From NCBI GenBank assembly GCA_013399305.1, contig VXAI01000038.1:5734906-5798905 (forward strand): a DNA stretch of 64,000 nt, written 5' to 3'. Made by a program: the position numbers and the translations under genes. Below the pieces are notes generated by a model, which did no database searches, was not told where the DNA came from, and saw nothing but the letters and a program-made list of their open reading frames with translations. Shown here in pieces: positions 31,600-44,700 of this stretch. The stretch comes from Rostratula benghalensis (Eukaryota; Chordata; Aves; Charadriiformes; Rostratulidae). The stretch's first letter is position 1. Each line of letters begins with the position of its first letter.

Positions 31600-33720
31600 C
31601 TGGGGAGAGAAGAGAAAGGGGGTGAGCTTGCTGCTAAGACAGAAGGGCAGGCAGCAACAGGCAGCAGCAACCACCTGCAGAGACAGCCGGTCTCCCCACA
31701 TGCTGTCACCTCCACTTGAGCCCACTCCCCAGACCCTCTTTCGAATAAGCTTTGGCAGGTGGCTGCAGGAGCAGTTACTTAGCAGTGCAGAGAGCACCTC
31801 TTCACTGTGCATCCTGCAAATCAGTCTGCACAGCCTGGCACTGCCACTGCTGGTTACTGAAAGCTACCCATCAACTGCCACCAAATCCCTTTTTTTTTTA
31901 TGTCCTGCACTGAGGCAGGTGTCAAAACAGCAGCATCTGCATTGGAAGAGCCTCATCTCCTCCAGCAAGCAGAAGCTCAGGGCACAGCACAGCCACCTGG
32001 ATCATGGCAAAGCAGCTGATGGTGCTCTTAGGGGAGATCGAAGCCATTCCTGCCTTTGGTGCCCTAAGGGAGACATCTCCAGCTGCCCTGTGGATCAGTG
32101 ATAACAGAGGGAGCCAAGAGACCTGGGTGCACATGAGACAGCAATGCACGGGGCCAGGCTCTGGTGGGCGGCCTCATGCCTGGTCACCGTGGCTGCTCTG
32201 CACCCTGTCCCCATCCCTGCCACCTGGCACTGAACCACTCGGGGACAGTCCCTCTGGGGAAACTGCACGTCCTCCACATCCCAAGGCACCACTAAGGCAA
32301 TACAGGCCCCCTACATCGCACGTGCAGGATAAGAAAAACAGCATGGAAACAAATCAATGACCGGGTACACAGAGGGCGATGAGAGCTCTAGGAACCGAGC
32401 TAAAAAACCTCAGATTAAGCACGGAGAGGAGTTGGGACCTGGTCCCCTTCTGCCTGGCTCCTAGCCTCTGCCCGGCCACAAAGTCCTGAAGCTGCATCCA
32501 GCCCTGCCTGCTCTGCCACTCACTGCCTGCCCCTGGGGTCCTGCTTGGCTTTGCCCCTGGTGTCCAGGTTCAAACTGGGAGGGGAAAGGTCTGGTGCAGA
32601 TACTCCCGGTATTGGCTGCCCAGGGGGAGTTTTCTGGTGATGAGGGAAGCAAGTTTATTTACAGAGCAAATGGATTTTGGAGCAGGCAAACATCTGAGCA
32701 TGTGAGAGAGGCTGCAGGGGCAGGAGAGCATGGGGGCCTTCCCTCCTAAAATGCCCGAAAAGGGTCTCCTCCAACACTCAAAAGGAAGGAAAAAGGATTC
32801 CAAATTGAGCTGCAGGAATGGAAAAGACAGCATTTCTCTTTGTTTTCCCTTTCTCTTTTTTTTTTTTTTTAATTGAGATAATCTGGGATAATTGATTGTG
32901 TTCCCACAGGTAGAGAAGCCTGTGTGCCATGCTCACCATGGCTTTAGAACACCCTGTGCCACGCCAAAGGACACTTCTGTGCGTGCACCCACTCCCATCT
33001 TGTGATTCTCACCCACTTTTCACACTGTCCTGTCTCAGGGCAGGCGGAAGAAAGGGTGACCGGTTCGGAGGACCCAGCAAGGGTAGGAGAGAGCCAGTGC
33101 TGTGTCCTGACAATGGACTGCCAGCCTGGCTGTGCCCATGGCTGCAGTGGGGCTGGGGGGAGCTGCTGATGCTGCCTCGGCCCCACCAGCACCAGCAAAG
33201 CACCGTGGGGTCTGGGGATGCTCTTCCCAACATCCTGCCGGTGGAGGGAGATGTATGAGGTACACACCCACAAGCGTGGTGTCACCAAGCATAGTGGGCA
33301 CAAAAAAAGTCTGTGCAAACCCCTGAATAGCTCTGGGATCTGGATACTCCTTGTGGGCCCCCCAAAGCTGGGGATCTTCAAACCTGCCCTACAAAAACCT
33401 TTGCTCTCTGGGTGGTCAAAGCACTTGTAGCAGGACAAGGGTCCCTGTCCTCATCACTGCCAGCTTGGGGGGACACGAATGTCACCTTTCCCCCAACTCT
33501 CCTGTCTCCTCTGCTCAGGGGCATTCTGGGCTGCTCCGGGATCAGATGTCCTTTGGCCTTTCAGATCTGTTCCCTTACCTGCTGTGGCTTGTCCCTGCTT
33601 TGCTGTCCCTGCTCCTGTGCCTGCTCCAGAAAAAGTCTTACAACAACTTTGGCTTCCCCTTCTCCCCAAATCTTCCCATGGGAACACAGGCAAAGGCTTT
33701 TATTTTTAGAAAAGCCATAC

Positions 33721-33758
33721 GTACATATATATATGTGTCTCTGTGTGTGCGTGTGTGC
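33721..33758. repeat. AT/TG microsatellite-like tract
   Basis: ATATATATATGTGTCTCTGT followed by GTGTGCGTGTGTGC in intron 1. Confidence 0.85.
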
Positions 33759-34779
33759 ATTCAATTAAAAATAGCAAAGCAGTCAAATTCTCCTGCTCCT
33801 TTTGATATGCCACAAGGGAAAAGATCCTGGTGCTGAGATCACAAGGAGCAGCTGACACCAGTGCTCGGGATGTCTTTTGATCAACTCCACAGATGTGACA
33901 TGTCCCCATTGGCAACAGAGCTGGGTAAAAATAAACTCCTGCAATCTAATGTTGCTGAGCTGCCCTCTCTGAGCACCCTGGAAGCAGCAGTGTCCCAGTG
34001 CTGCCATGCTGCATGCAGCCATCCTGAGGCAGTGGTTGGCAGTGGATGCTCCCAGGTTCCCAGCCAGCACAGGTCGTGAGTGCTGGAAAACCCAGCTCTG
34101 CCCATGTCAGTCCCCCTTCTCCCCAGAAAAAGTGGGGAGAGCCTTTGCTCAGTGTGGCCTCCTGCACAGGCACCCATCAGGGCATCCCAGTGTGAAGCTG
34201 CAGCTCTGACCAGCCCCCTCTGCTAGAAAGGGTTATTTAAGAGCCCCGGCCACTCAGGAACTGTCTCTCTGGAAAGAATCCATAACTTTAAGCACCTCTA
34301 GCCCAGCACTGAGCACTGAGAGTGGAGCCCCTCTGGGCTGGCTGTGGGGGGTGGAGGACAACCCAGACCCTGCCCGGGACAGGGGTGGCAGTGGCGATGG
34401 AGATGCTGCCTGCGGGCACTGGACCTCCTCTGCTCTGACTTTCTCTTTTCCCACCCTTTGCATTTCCTGCTGCCTTGGGAGAGGAGTGAACTTTTGTTCT
34501 AATTTTACTTGGGAGTTTGTAGGAAGATCAGCCATGGGTTCTTGGTGTGCAGCCAGCAAACACCCATGGAGACATGCTCAAAAACTCGGAGGCATCCTCC
34601 AGCCCAGACACCTGGCCCATGCAGGCTGCAGTGTGGCTGTGACCAGAAAGCTGCCGGCAGCTCCTTGCGATTCCTCTGACGAACCCCTGCTCCAGGGAAG
34701 AGGGATGCCCAGGCAGCTTCATGGGTGCTCCTGTGCCACAGAGCTACATCCTTCAGGGGAGCAGGAGCCCAAGCCCAGG

Positions 34780-35056
34780 CATTTTAGGAAGAATTACTTT
34801 ACTGGGAGGGTGGTCAGGCACTGGAATGGTCTGTCCAGGGAGGCTGTGGAGTCACCATCCCTGGAGGTATTTAAGAAATGGGTAAATGTGGCACTTCAGG
34901 GCATGCTCTGGTGCCCAAGATTGTTGGGTGTGATGGTTGTTGTTGTGGTGGGATTTTTTTGGGTGTGGGTTTTTTTGTTTGTTTGTTTGTTTGTTTATGG
35001 TTGGACTTGATGATCTCAAAGGTCCTTTCCAACCATGAAGATTCTGTGATTCCATG
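34780..35056 (+). mobile_element. CR1 LINE 3' fragment with T/TG-rich insertion
   Basis: CR1 blocks GGCACTGGAATGGTCTGTCC, CATCCCTGGAGGTATTTAAG, GGTTGGACTTGATGATCTCA and TCCTTTCCAACCATGAAGAT, with a terminal ATTCTGTGATTCC. Between them lies a T/TG-rich expansion at about 34,928-35,000 (including GTTT repeats) that is not part of the usual element. Confidence 0.92.
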
Positions 35057-36784
35057 ATCCCCTCTCAGCAGCTGGACCTGAATGCCATGGTGAAAAGCTG
35101 GAGGAACAGCCTCCCTTCAGAAACATCCTCCTCGGCTTTCTTTAAAGCATGAACCAACTCTGACCTCAGCCCTAGCAGAAACGCAATCACAGCTACAGGA
35201 CAAAGAGGCAGCTGATACTCACTTGCGTGTTGCAAGGAGCTTCGCCTCTGCAGAGGCTTTGCTTGCTGGGAGGACAGAGCATTAACACCTTTATTCATTT
35301 ACTGCTGAGCTTGGACAACCCTTCTCTGCTGCAAGGGGTTTAGAACTTCAATCATAGGAGCAGGGGTTGTCCCAGAAAGCTGGGGGGGACCCTCCTGCCA
35401 AAGGGCTTGGTGTCATTTCATGTCCCAGCCAAGACTGGCCAAATCCAGCAGCAGCTGTGCTGTGTGTGCCCGGGGACAGCCAGGGGAGCAGGAGGGCTCT
35501 GCCATGGCAGCACCACCAGCTGCCAGCCCCACCGTCCATGTCCACCACGGCGGAGCTGGCAATAGCGAGAAAGAGCAAGGAACAGTCTCCAAAACGGCAG
35601 TCAAGGACATCCAGAGGTCACCTCGCCAACTCTGCTGTCCCAAGGAGCCTTGGCAGTACCTAAATGTTTCTGGACAAGTACCAGCAGGGCCTCTCTCTAA
35701 GCAATGTGTGTGACGGGGAAGGTGACCTCCCCAGCCTGCGCTACGCCTTCTCCTGGAAACCCCACAGGAACACATCAGTCTGAGCGCTTCTGGTGGCTCC
35801 TTGGTCAGCATCCCTTCAGCTCCTGGGTGCTCTGGGGACTGTGTCAAACAGAGCACCTGATGCTCCAACTCCCCGTCCCTTTGCAAAGCCCCCAGTCTTT
35901 GCCCTTCTCAGGACAGTGGCAAGGGGGAACAGGACAAGGAGCTGGCATGGGGGTTGGCTCCATCTCCCTACCCAGTTGTGAGGGTGGCCAATGAGGGTAA
36001 CCATCTCTAGTGTCCAAAGCAGCTCTGGGCTGAACTTGCAGCAGAGCGAGGGCAGCCACTGACCCATTGAGCACAGTGCTGGCCCTTGACAATGTGGGGA
36101 CAGTAGGTGGGACATTTCCCTTTTCAGGTCTTTCTCCTGCTTTGGAGCAGTGTTAACTTTGTGCAGCCCTTATCTCTGCAGAAACATGAGGCTCCTCTCC
36201 CAACCCAACTCTAGTTCAAATATTGGATCAACGAGACAGGAAATGTTTTCCTCTTTTTCACTGTCAACTTGGGCTCCTCAGACTGAAACCCCAGCTCATC
36301 AAGGCTGGAGAGGCTGGCTGGGGCCAGGCTGCTGGCTCCCAGAGGGCAGCAAGCCCACTAGGAGCAGACCTTGGCCCCTCGTGCGGGCAGCCAGCTTGCC
36401 TGGGGGGCAGGCAGCGCACGCCCTCCTGCCTGCCAGCCTGGAGACACTGGAGCTCCTGCCACCCAGAGCTCAGCAGCCTTTGGGCAAACACTGGTGCTCT
36501 GGGAAAGAAGCAAAGAGGCAATACCACCTCCAGACACCGTCTTGGAGGAGCTGCAGCCCTGCTGCTGCCAGGCAATAGCAACCTAAACCAGGGCAAGCAA
36601 GAGAGCTCAGCTGGCCATTGCCTGCGGTGCTGCTCAGAAAGGGTGGCGATGGGGCAGTGACCGTGACGAAGAGACCTGCAGGTCCTCTCCTCTGTCACAC
36701 CCCCGACAACAGCACCGGTAGCAATTTCCCTTATCTGCAAAACCCCTGGGTCCATCCAGCCCCTTGAAGTTGTGGCCAAGTGCT

Positions 36785-36915
36785 TTACAGCGGGGCTCGG
36801 AGCGCACCGGGCGATGGCACACGCATTGTATTGTGCCCGTGCTTAGTGAGGCTGCAAAAGTTTCCGCTTCTGAAGTTTGCCGGCGCGAAAGCGCCACTGG
36901 ACGGGCGCAGCGTCT
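36785..36915. promoter_or_regulatory. CpG-dense patch in PPARGC1B intron 1
   Basis: About 16 CpG dinucleotides in 130 bp, including CCGGCGCGAAAGCGCC, while flanking DNA is CpG-poor. Could be an unmethylated intronic enhancer or an alternative promoter. No start exon is supported. Confidence 0.35.
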
Positions 36916-38648
36916 TCTCAGGAACTTAATCTTGTTTAAGCCGGGAGGCCAGATTTGCGTTGCCGCCTGCACACATGGCCCCAGGATGCTTTGCAATTGC
37001 CTTGTCACTCACATGCCACTTCGCTGCACAGAAAAAAGGAAGGGAAGTGGCAGCTCCTTGGAGGGGCCGAAGGAACCAGCCAGAAACAGGCAGCCCATCT
37101 CCTTGCTGAGGAGCTGAAGCGGTGACTCAGCCCCACATGGAGCCTCCTCCTTCCCCACAGCCAAGTGCCTACCCAAAACATTAAGGGCTAAATATATATC
37201 CACAAGCACTGGAGACACAGTCCCAGATTATCCAGTAGCATTTAGGCTGGGACCCAAACCAGCAGAAGGTGAGAAATGCCGAGAACACGAAGTGCTCGCT
37301 CCTGCCAGCCCTCCCTCAGAGGCACGGGCAGCGCCGGCTCCCGGTGCCCATGCTTCTGGCCAGCCAGGGAGTTTTCCCCTCCTCACCTCAGGCTTGTCTC
37401 TATAAAGGAAAGAAAATCCTTGGGTAGGGGTTTTGGAGAGAGCCGTCTGGGCTTATCGGGGAAATCCGTAATTACAGGCTGCTTGAAACGGGATTACAGC
37501 CATGCAGGGAGACGGGCACCGTGGGGCTGTTTCACCAGGATGAGCTCTTCCCTGGGCAGGCTGCTGCAGTGCTGGGCACGGCTGCCCACTGTGCTACCTG
37601 CTTGGAGCAAGTGGGAGGCACATTGGGCAGTCAGGGACGGACACCCGCAGAACCCCAACACCCTCCACAACCTAAACCAGGGCCAAACCCAACCCCGTCC
37701 ACCCCTGGGGTGCACCCTGCTGCCCCTGAGGCTCCCACCCAGGGGACATGGTCCCCATGCGATCAGGCCACCAGAACCCGGGGGTGGGGGTGGAGGGGAA
37801 GCTGGGTGTCGCCAGCCCCTTATCACCCCCATGGATGTGCCAGCTCCCTCCCAGCCCAGAAGGACCCATGCGGGGCAGGCAGCCACCCTCCGGTGCCAGG
37901 GAGGAGGGCAGAGGTGGGGATGGAGGAGAGAGCTATAAATAAGTGTAAATACAGCAAGGAGGCACCTGGCCAGAGCTGTGAAGGTCACCAAAGCCTGTGC
38001 CAGCAGATAAGCAACCCCCCTCCCCACTGGCATTTGACAAAATGTCACTGTGAATGAGGGAGAGGTGGTGTTGGGTTGTGCCTTGGCCCGGCCGCCCCTT
38101 GACACCCCCCCGATATTTATAACCTGAGAGCCCCATAGCGGAGGGCGAGTGGTCCCTCCCTGGGAGACAGCGAAGGCGGCGGGGACCCTGCCTGCAAACA
38201 GGCTGAGGTGACACGGCGGAGGGAGGCACACGGAGTGCAGAAGCAGGGCTGGGCAGAGCAGGCTGCAGCTCCTCAATCTTGGGGAAAAAAGGAGCAGAAA
38301 AATCTCTCAGGCTCCTGGGTCTGCACAGAGGCGTGCAACACCTTCCTGTGCTGTTGGGAGCAAGGTGCTTTCATCACTGTCATATTTTTTTTTTCGGTTT
38401 GTACTAATCTCTTTTAACAATTCAGCCCAGCCAGCAAGAGGAAAGAACAGTGCTAGCATTTAAAGCCTGGGCAAAACAAACAGCAGGTTGATCCTTTCTT
38501 CCACTCGGGCTGCTCAAAAACAACTGCTGCCCATCCTCACTGCTGCAGCACGTGGGAGCCACCGTGGCAGGGCCGGGACCTACACCAGCCACCCGGCACC
38601 CACACACGTGGAGCAGCCACCCTCCCAGTGCAGCCCGTGGAGAGTCCC

Positions 38649-38755
38649 AGCACCATGCACCCATCCCATCCATCCCAGCACCATGCACCCGTCCCATCCA
38701 TCCCAGCACTGTCCCCCCCCATCCCATCCATCCCAGCATCATGCACCCATCCCAG
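38649..38755. repeat. 28-bp minisatellite
   Basis: About four copies of a unit beginning AGCACCATGCACCCATCCCA and ending TCCATCCC, with small differences in copies 3 and 4. Intron 1, no coding role. Confidence 0.88.
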
Positions 38756-41700
38756 TGGCACCAGTGGGACGAGGGGTGCTGAATGCCAGGCTCTGAGCCA
38801 CAGCCCAGTCTAGCCCACTGACTTTTGTCTTACATTAGAAGGGTGTAATTAAGATCAACCCTGAGATGCCAGTAATAGGAAATATTAAACATTAACTGCA
38901 AACAATAAACATGAACTTGCCAGGTTATCTTTGATATGGAGAAAAGATGTAAGAAATTGCACTAAACTATCCCTGAGTCACAGGATAGAAAAAAGGAGCC
39001 TGAGATACTGGTAATAATGCCCTGAATAAACAACACTTTGCTGGAACATTTTAAACAAAGGTGTGTCAGGTTTAGGAAGAGGGCAGCAGTAAAATCACAG
39101 GTTACAGAGCTGCACGTTTATGCTATAGCTGGCAGCCATTTACTTGGGCTCCAAATTGCTTCTGAGAGATAGAGCCCACTTTATTTCTGCCCGAGCTCCG
39201 GGATGGGCCAGTCCAGGGCTGCAGAACCCCACCGCCCCGCGCAGAGCCCAGGTCACCTCCCCACTGCTGGCACCCTCCGGCACCGCTGGGCACTCGGCAA
39301 GGGCAGAAAAGGAGAACCGATGGTTGTTTTGCCCCGTGCAAGTCGAGGGGGCAGCAGGTAGAAGCAGTGAGGAACAGGCTGTTCCCACAGAGGGACACTC
39401 CTCTCTCAACACCGGCTAATGGAAACAGCACCTGCTGACTGTGGCCACTGCCATGTCCCCGGGATACAGTCTGCCAGGCAAAGGGCTCTCCAGGCAGTGC
39501 CAGCATGCTCAGGCACACACAGCACGCTGATAACACTGTCACCCATCTCAAGAGAAGGGTGACAGCTTTATCCTGCACCCCTCCAGGCAGACAGCAGCAT
39601 CCCACGCCAACCCTGTCAGCAGCCAGCCTGACAAACGCCGTCCACCCATCGCTGATCCCGGCACAGATCCCAGCACCCAAAAACATGCATGTGTCGGAGG
39701 CTGCTGCCAGCTTTGTCCCAGCCACCAAGGGGGTTGGCACTGCTCGGTGGCATCAAACAGGCAGGGCATGGGCCTGAACCCTGGTGGTGGTTTCTAAGAA
39801 ATTCCTTGTTATCTGCCCCGAAACCAAAGGCAGGACGGACCAACAGACAGCAACCGGCATGATAAAACCACAGTGGGAATGTCCCCTCATCTCGGGAGGT
39901 CTCCAGCCCTGCCATGCCATCCCCTGCCTGTGGGGAGGGAGGCACAGGCAGGAGGAGGCTGGTGTTGCCCTCACCACCTCACTGCAGCATTTTCCCAGCA
40001 GCACAGCCTACGCGGGGCAAGGACAGAGTAAGAGCTGGCACAAGACCTACAACCTCGAGAGGCTCCACACAGAGGATGCTCAGCAGAAGAGGACGCAGAC
40101 ACCATAGCTGAGACCAATGGGGCATTGAGACCCCAAAACTCTGGGGACTGCTTCCACTGGCAGACCCAACCCTGTGCTCCACAAGACAGGCTGGGGAGCC
40201 CTAGGAACCAGGGTGCCCCCCCAAGCCCCAGCCAGGCTGGTGGCACAAGGGGGTCAGGCTGTGCTGTGGGAGGGAACAAGTGCCTGACTCACTGAGGAGC
40301 TGACGGTTAGCCAGCTCTACTGGCCACAAAAATTCCCCACCATGGCAACTCCTTCCTTTTGAAAGGAAAAAATGAGGGGGTGATTATTTTCAGACCTTCC
40401 TCTTCTGCTGTCCTAGTAGCCAGCAGCCACATGATGGTTTGTGAGTAGAGAGGTGGCTCTCCTGGGCTCGAGGTGACTGCAGGGGTTCCTTTGGAGGTTT
40501 GGCCACCAGCCCAGAGGCTGTCGGGGCTCCAGGAGGCTCTTTCTCTCTGGAAGGTATTACAAAAGTCCTCTGATGGCACAGCCCTTCCCAGCTAACAGCA
40601 GTCCAGCTCTGTGGGCACTGTTCACCCTGGCACTGGCAGCTCCTCACCCCTCTCAGCTTCAAGAGCAAAGAGGAGCCAGGAGGCAGCTGGGAACCGTCCC
40701 TCCAGCTCCCCACACTACGAGTGAGGTTGAACCTGCAGCAGCACAAGGAGGGAGGCAGAGCCTGCATGGACTGTGGCAGTCATCACTGTGTTGTGCCACA
40801 TTGGGATCCTGCTCCAGCACCAAAGCTGCCCAGGAGAGCCCAGTCTCAGCCGTGCTCCCTACCTGTGGCAGGGAGCAGCCACAGCCTTGGGATCTTCCAC
40901 TCTGTTGTGCTTGGAAAGCTCCCCTTGCCTTTGCCAGAAGCCACAGATGCAACCTGTGGTCCTGGGAATCCCTGGACTACTGCCAGAGGCTGGTACAGAC
41001 AACATGGGGAAGCCAGGAGGCTTTCAGGGTCCACGGGCAGGTGGCAGGGAGTGAGCTTTCCTGAGAGGCAGGCTCTCACTTGCACCAGAGTCCCTCGCTC
41101 CATGGTGCCACCAGGTCTGGGGTTGATGCCTCGATGCTGTGAAATGAGGGGAGGCCAGCCTGGTATGAACTATCATCACTGAAATATTCTCCTCCCCTGG
41201 CTCAGGACATCAAACACAGGGCTTTCAGGGTGGCAGTGGCTCAGCACACAGCCTAGCTCTGCTGTGCTCGGCATGGGGATGTAGTTCCCAGTGCATTCTG
41301 GTGCTCCGCGTCAGCAGATCCACAGCCATGAAACGGGACCTGAGATTCAGGCCAGCCCAAATCCTGTCCCTTTAGACAAACATCTCATGAGTGGGTGGAG
41401 AGAACCTGCTGACTGCCGGACACCACAACCCCGTGTTACCCCTCTACAGGGTCTGTGTCCATCATCTGCAGGATGTTCTTCACTTCCTCACGACACAGGA
41501 GCTTTTTCAGACCTTGTGATGCTCTTGTGCAGAGCAGGGACCGTCCAGGCATCCTGTCCTCTGCCAGGAGCACTCCTAGTCTCTTTTGCCAGGGAGGTAG
41601 TAGGCAGGGGAGGGAGGAAAGTATGTCTCCTGCCTGCCTGCAGATTTGGTACCAAAGCTCAGAGAGGTGTGGAGGCCTTCCCCCGCCATGGAAGACAGTG

Positions 41701-44700
41701 TGGTGCCATGCAGTGTTTGATGCTGCCCACGCTGCCGGCAGCAAAGCACCCTCTTAGTGCTAATCAGGAGGAGGCAGGAGATGGGGAAGGTTCAAGCTGG
41801 GGTTAAGACGGCGCAAGACGGATCTTCCCGCATTAGCCTGACCTCCCAGCGGGTCCAGCCCCGATGCTTTGCTGCCACAAGCACGCTCCAGTGCCGTGCC
41901 ATGCTCTGCTGGGGGCCAGGGCACCATCACCAAATCTGACCCATGGTGACCATCAATGGACGTGATGATCTGTGGCAGGACACCCCTCTTGCCAGGGGGG
42001 CTTTTTTGGGGGAACCCCCGCTATACCCAGCTTCCACATAAAAAACTACATTTTCAGGTAGAGGCGTGAGGCATCAAAGGATAGAAACTGCTGTGGAAAA
42101 GGCAAAACTGCTCAGATCTGTCTGTACCTTCCCACCAGACCTGTCCATGCGTGCCCAGGCCCATATCCCAGTGGGGGTGAAAGTGTCAGCCCTGCCCAGC
42201 CCTCCCTGACTCCCTGGGTGGCTGCCCCTCACTGCATGCCTGCGCCAGCTCCTGCCCGCTGCCCTGCACAGGGCACTGGCACCCCATGGCACGGCCACGC
42301 TGCCTGCACTTCTCCCCATCACCAGGGTCTCCAAGGAGAGGGGTCCCCAAAACACCTCCTGAATCGTGGACTCCCTTCTCTCCCTCCTCTGGCTGGGCCC
42401 ATCAACTGGACACCACAGTCTCCCTGATTAAATTATTGCTCATTTTCTGCACAGCACCTGGAGGTGTCCTGGCCAGAGGAGATGTGTCACCAGCCAGCAT
42501 GGTCATGGCTTGGCTCTGCTCTGCCATGACCCTGCCTGTGCTCCCCAGGAAAAGCCGGCAAGGGGGGAGCCAGGGAGCCTGGGCATTGGTGGGCAGGCAC
42601 AGTGTAAGCACTGTCACCTCCTGGGCTTGCCCAGGGAGTGCTGTGCCAGCCCCAGCACCCCAAAACTGCAGACAGATGGCAAGGCTGCATCGCCCCTTCA
42701 GTAATTCAAATCACCTGAAAACGTGTTGGGGAAAGAGAGATGATGAAGGGCTGGGTATTTTCCAGGTGGGCATCATCAGTGCTGGGAAATCACTGATTAA
42801 CGGTACTGATACTACTCCAGTTATTAAAGTGGGGAAACTGAGGCAGGGGAAGGTGAAAGGAGAGCAGGTCACAGCAGGCCCCGTGACCATGGGCTGGGTA
42901 CACAGCTCACGAGGTGGCTGGTGGAGGCGTGATCCCTCAGCAGCACCTCTGGGGCTGCACTTTCACTGGCACAACCTGTTTGGCCTGGGGATTTCCCGGT
43001 GCTGCAGCAGCCGCCACAAGGCTTTGCTGTGCCTGGGTCCACACCGGAGCGCTGCCAGTGTCCTGAGAAGTGGTGGGTGTCCCAGCAGGGCTTGTCCTCT
43101 GTCCCCACTTTTTGGCTTTGCTGCAGGAGCCAACCTCTGAACTTTCCCTGGCGTTGGGACCAGGCGCTCCTGTCTCCCCCCCCTCCCCAAACAACTGACT
43201 CACCCAGGAAAGAAATTGCTTGAAGATCTCCAGATAGAAAAATCCCTCTAAGGGCAAAACTCTCCTCCAGGAGCACATGCAAACCCGGGCGATCACCCAC
43301 ATGCAGAAAGCTTCGCCCTATTCCAAATTTCCCCTTGCGAGGGACCACACCTTTCTCCTCCCCAAAACCCCAGCCTGACTGGCTCCAGTGGGGTGCAGTG
43401 GAGCTGCCCCTCAGGCTGCTCCTTGCTGCGGTGGCTGGGACCCCTCTTTCCTTCCCCCCAAAACCAGTAGGGGTGAAGCCCACAAACATGACGTCTTATG
43501 CTTGAATCAGACCCTTTTACCCACTCCATGCCCTGTGCCAGCTCCCTCACAACCCTGCCCTGAGCTTGCCTGGTGCTAAGCCATGTCGTCGCCCCCCCCC
43601 CCCATTTTAGACCCCAGCTAATCCAGGGATCGACCTAAAGCCAGAGAACCTGGGTCAGGCTGGCTTGAAATACAGATTTGAAATCTGGATCCAACAGCCT
43701 AGTGCCCAGGAACTGGTCTGACCCCTGCATCTGCCTCCAGGTGGGGAGCATCAGCACTGAGGGTCCCCTCTGGTACACAGGAGGCCACCTCTGCCCCGGC
43801 AGCACTATGTCCCCATGCTGGGCTTGAAGGGGTTAAGGAGACTGCTTGGTGTGCCACCTTCATACACTCTGAATGGTCCCAGTGCCTGGCAGCAGCTCCC
43901 CAGTCATGTGAGCAGCTCCAGTTACCAGCCCCACCACCTCCCCTTCCCCTCACTTTTGTCCGGTTCATCTCCCCGCTCCATGGAGGCCATCCATCTGTCT
44001 GTCTCTGCTGCCTCTGCTCCCCGTGTTGGGGCTACCAGCTGGGACTACAGTCAGGTGTCCCTGGGAAGATCCTCCAATGTCACCTTGGAGGGGAGTACTG
44101 TGGCTGCAGCTGGGCAGTGGCAGGGAGGCAGGACAGTGAGCCCCATGGCCACACTCAGCACGGCACTGGCAGGAGACCCCTGCCCAGTCCACACACTCTG
44201 AGCCCACGGGTGAAGTTGGTTTTGTACCCTCTTGCTGCTGCTGGAGGGGAAGGAGCCACCCCTGCACCTTGGAGCCCCTGGCAGCATGGGCACAGTGGGC
44301 ATGGTATGCAGTGGCCTGAACCCCTCAGCCTCTTCACCCAGTGCTCCTCTGCCAGTGCGGTTCCCAACCGTGGGTGACCGCGTGGAGCCGCGTGTCTCCA
44401 GACCTGGCTGAGCTGTGCCTGGTTATGCAAACCTCAACGGGAGCTGTTTCAACTAGTTGGACTGCTGCCTGGCAGTCAGGTGCCTTCCTCCTCCTCCTAC
44501 TCCCCAAACGGCTTCAGTCCCCTGCAGGCAGCTGCCCAAGCTCCCACGGGTGCCCCGGTCCCCACGCTGAACACACCGTGCCTGCTATGAGAAAGGGGCT
44601 CTCCCTCCCTGGGCTGCCCCAGGAGGTGGGGACAGGCGCGGGGGGCGCTCACCATCCCCCAGCACCATGTGCTGTTATCTCCCAGCGCAGCTGTGAACCA

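Noticed and set aside
42286..43140. 284-codon open frame on the plus strand
   Set aside because: No conserved motif, arbitrary composition, in a repeat-poor GC-rich intron.
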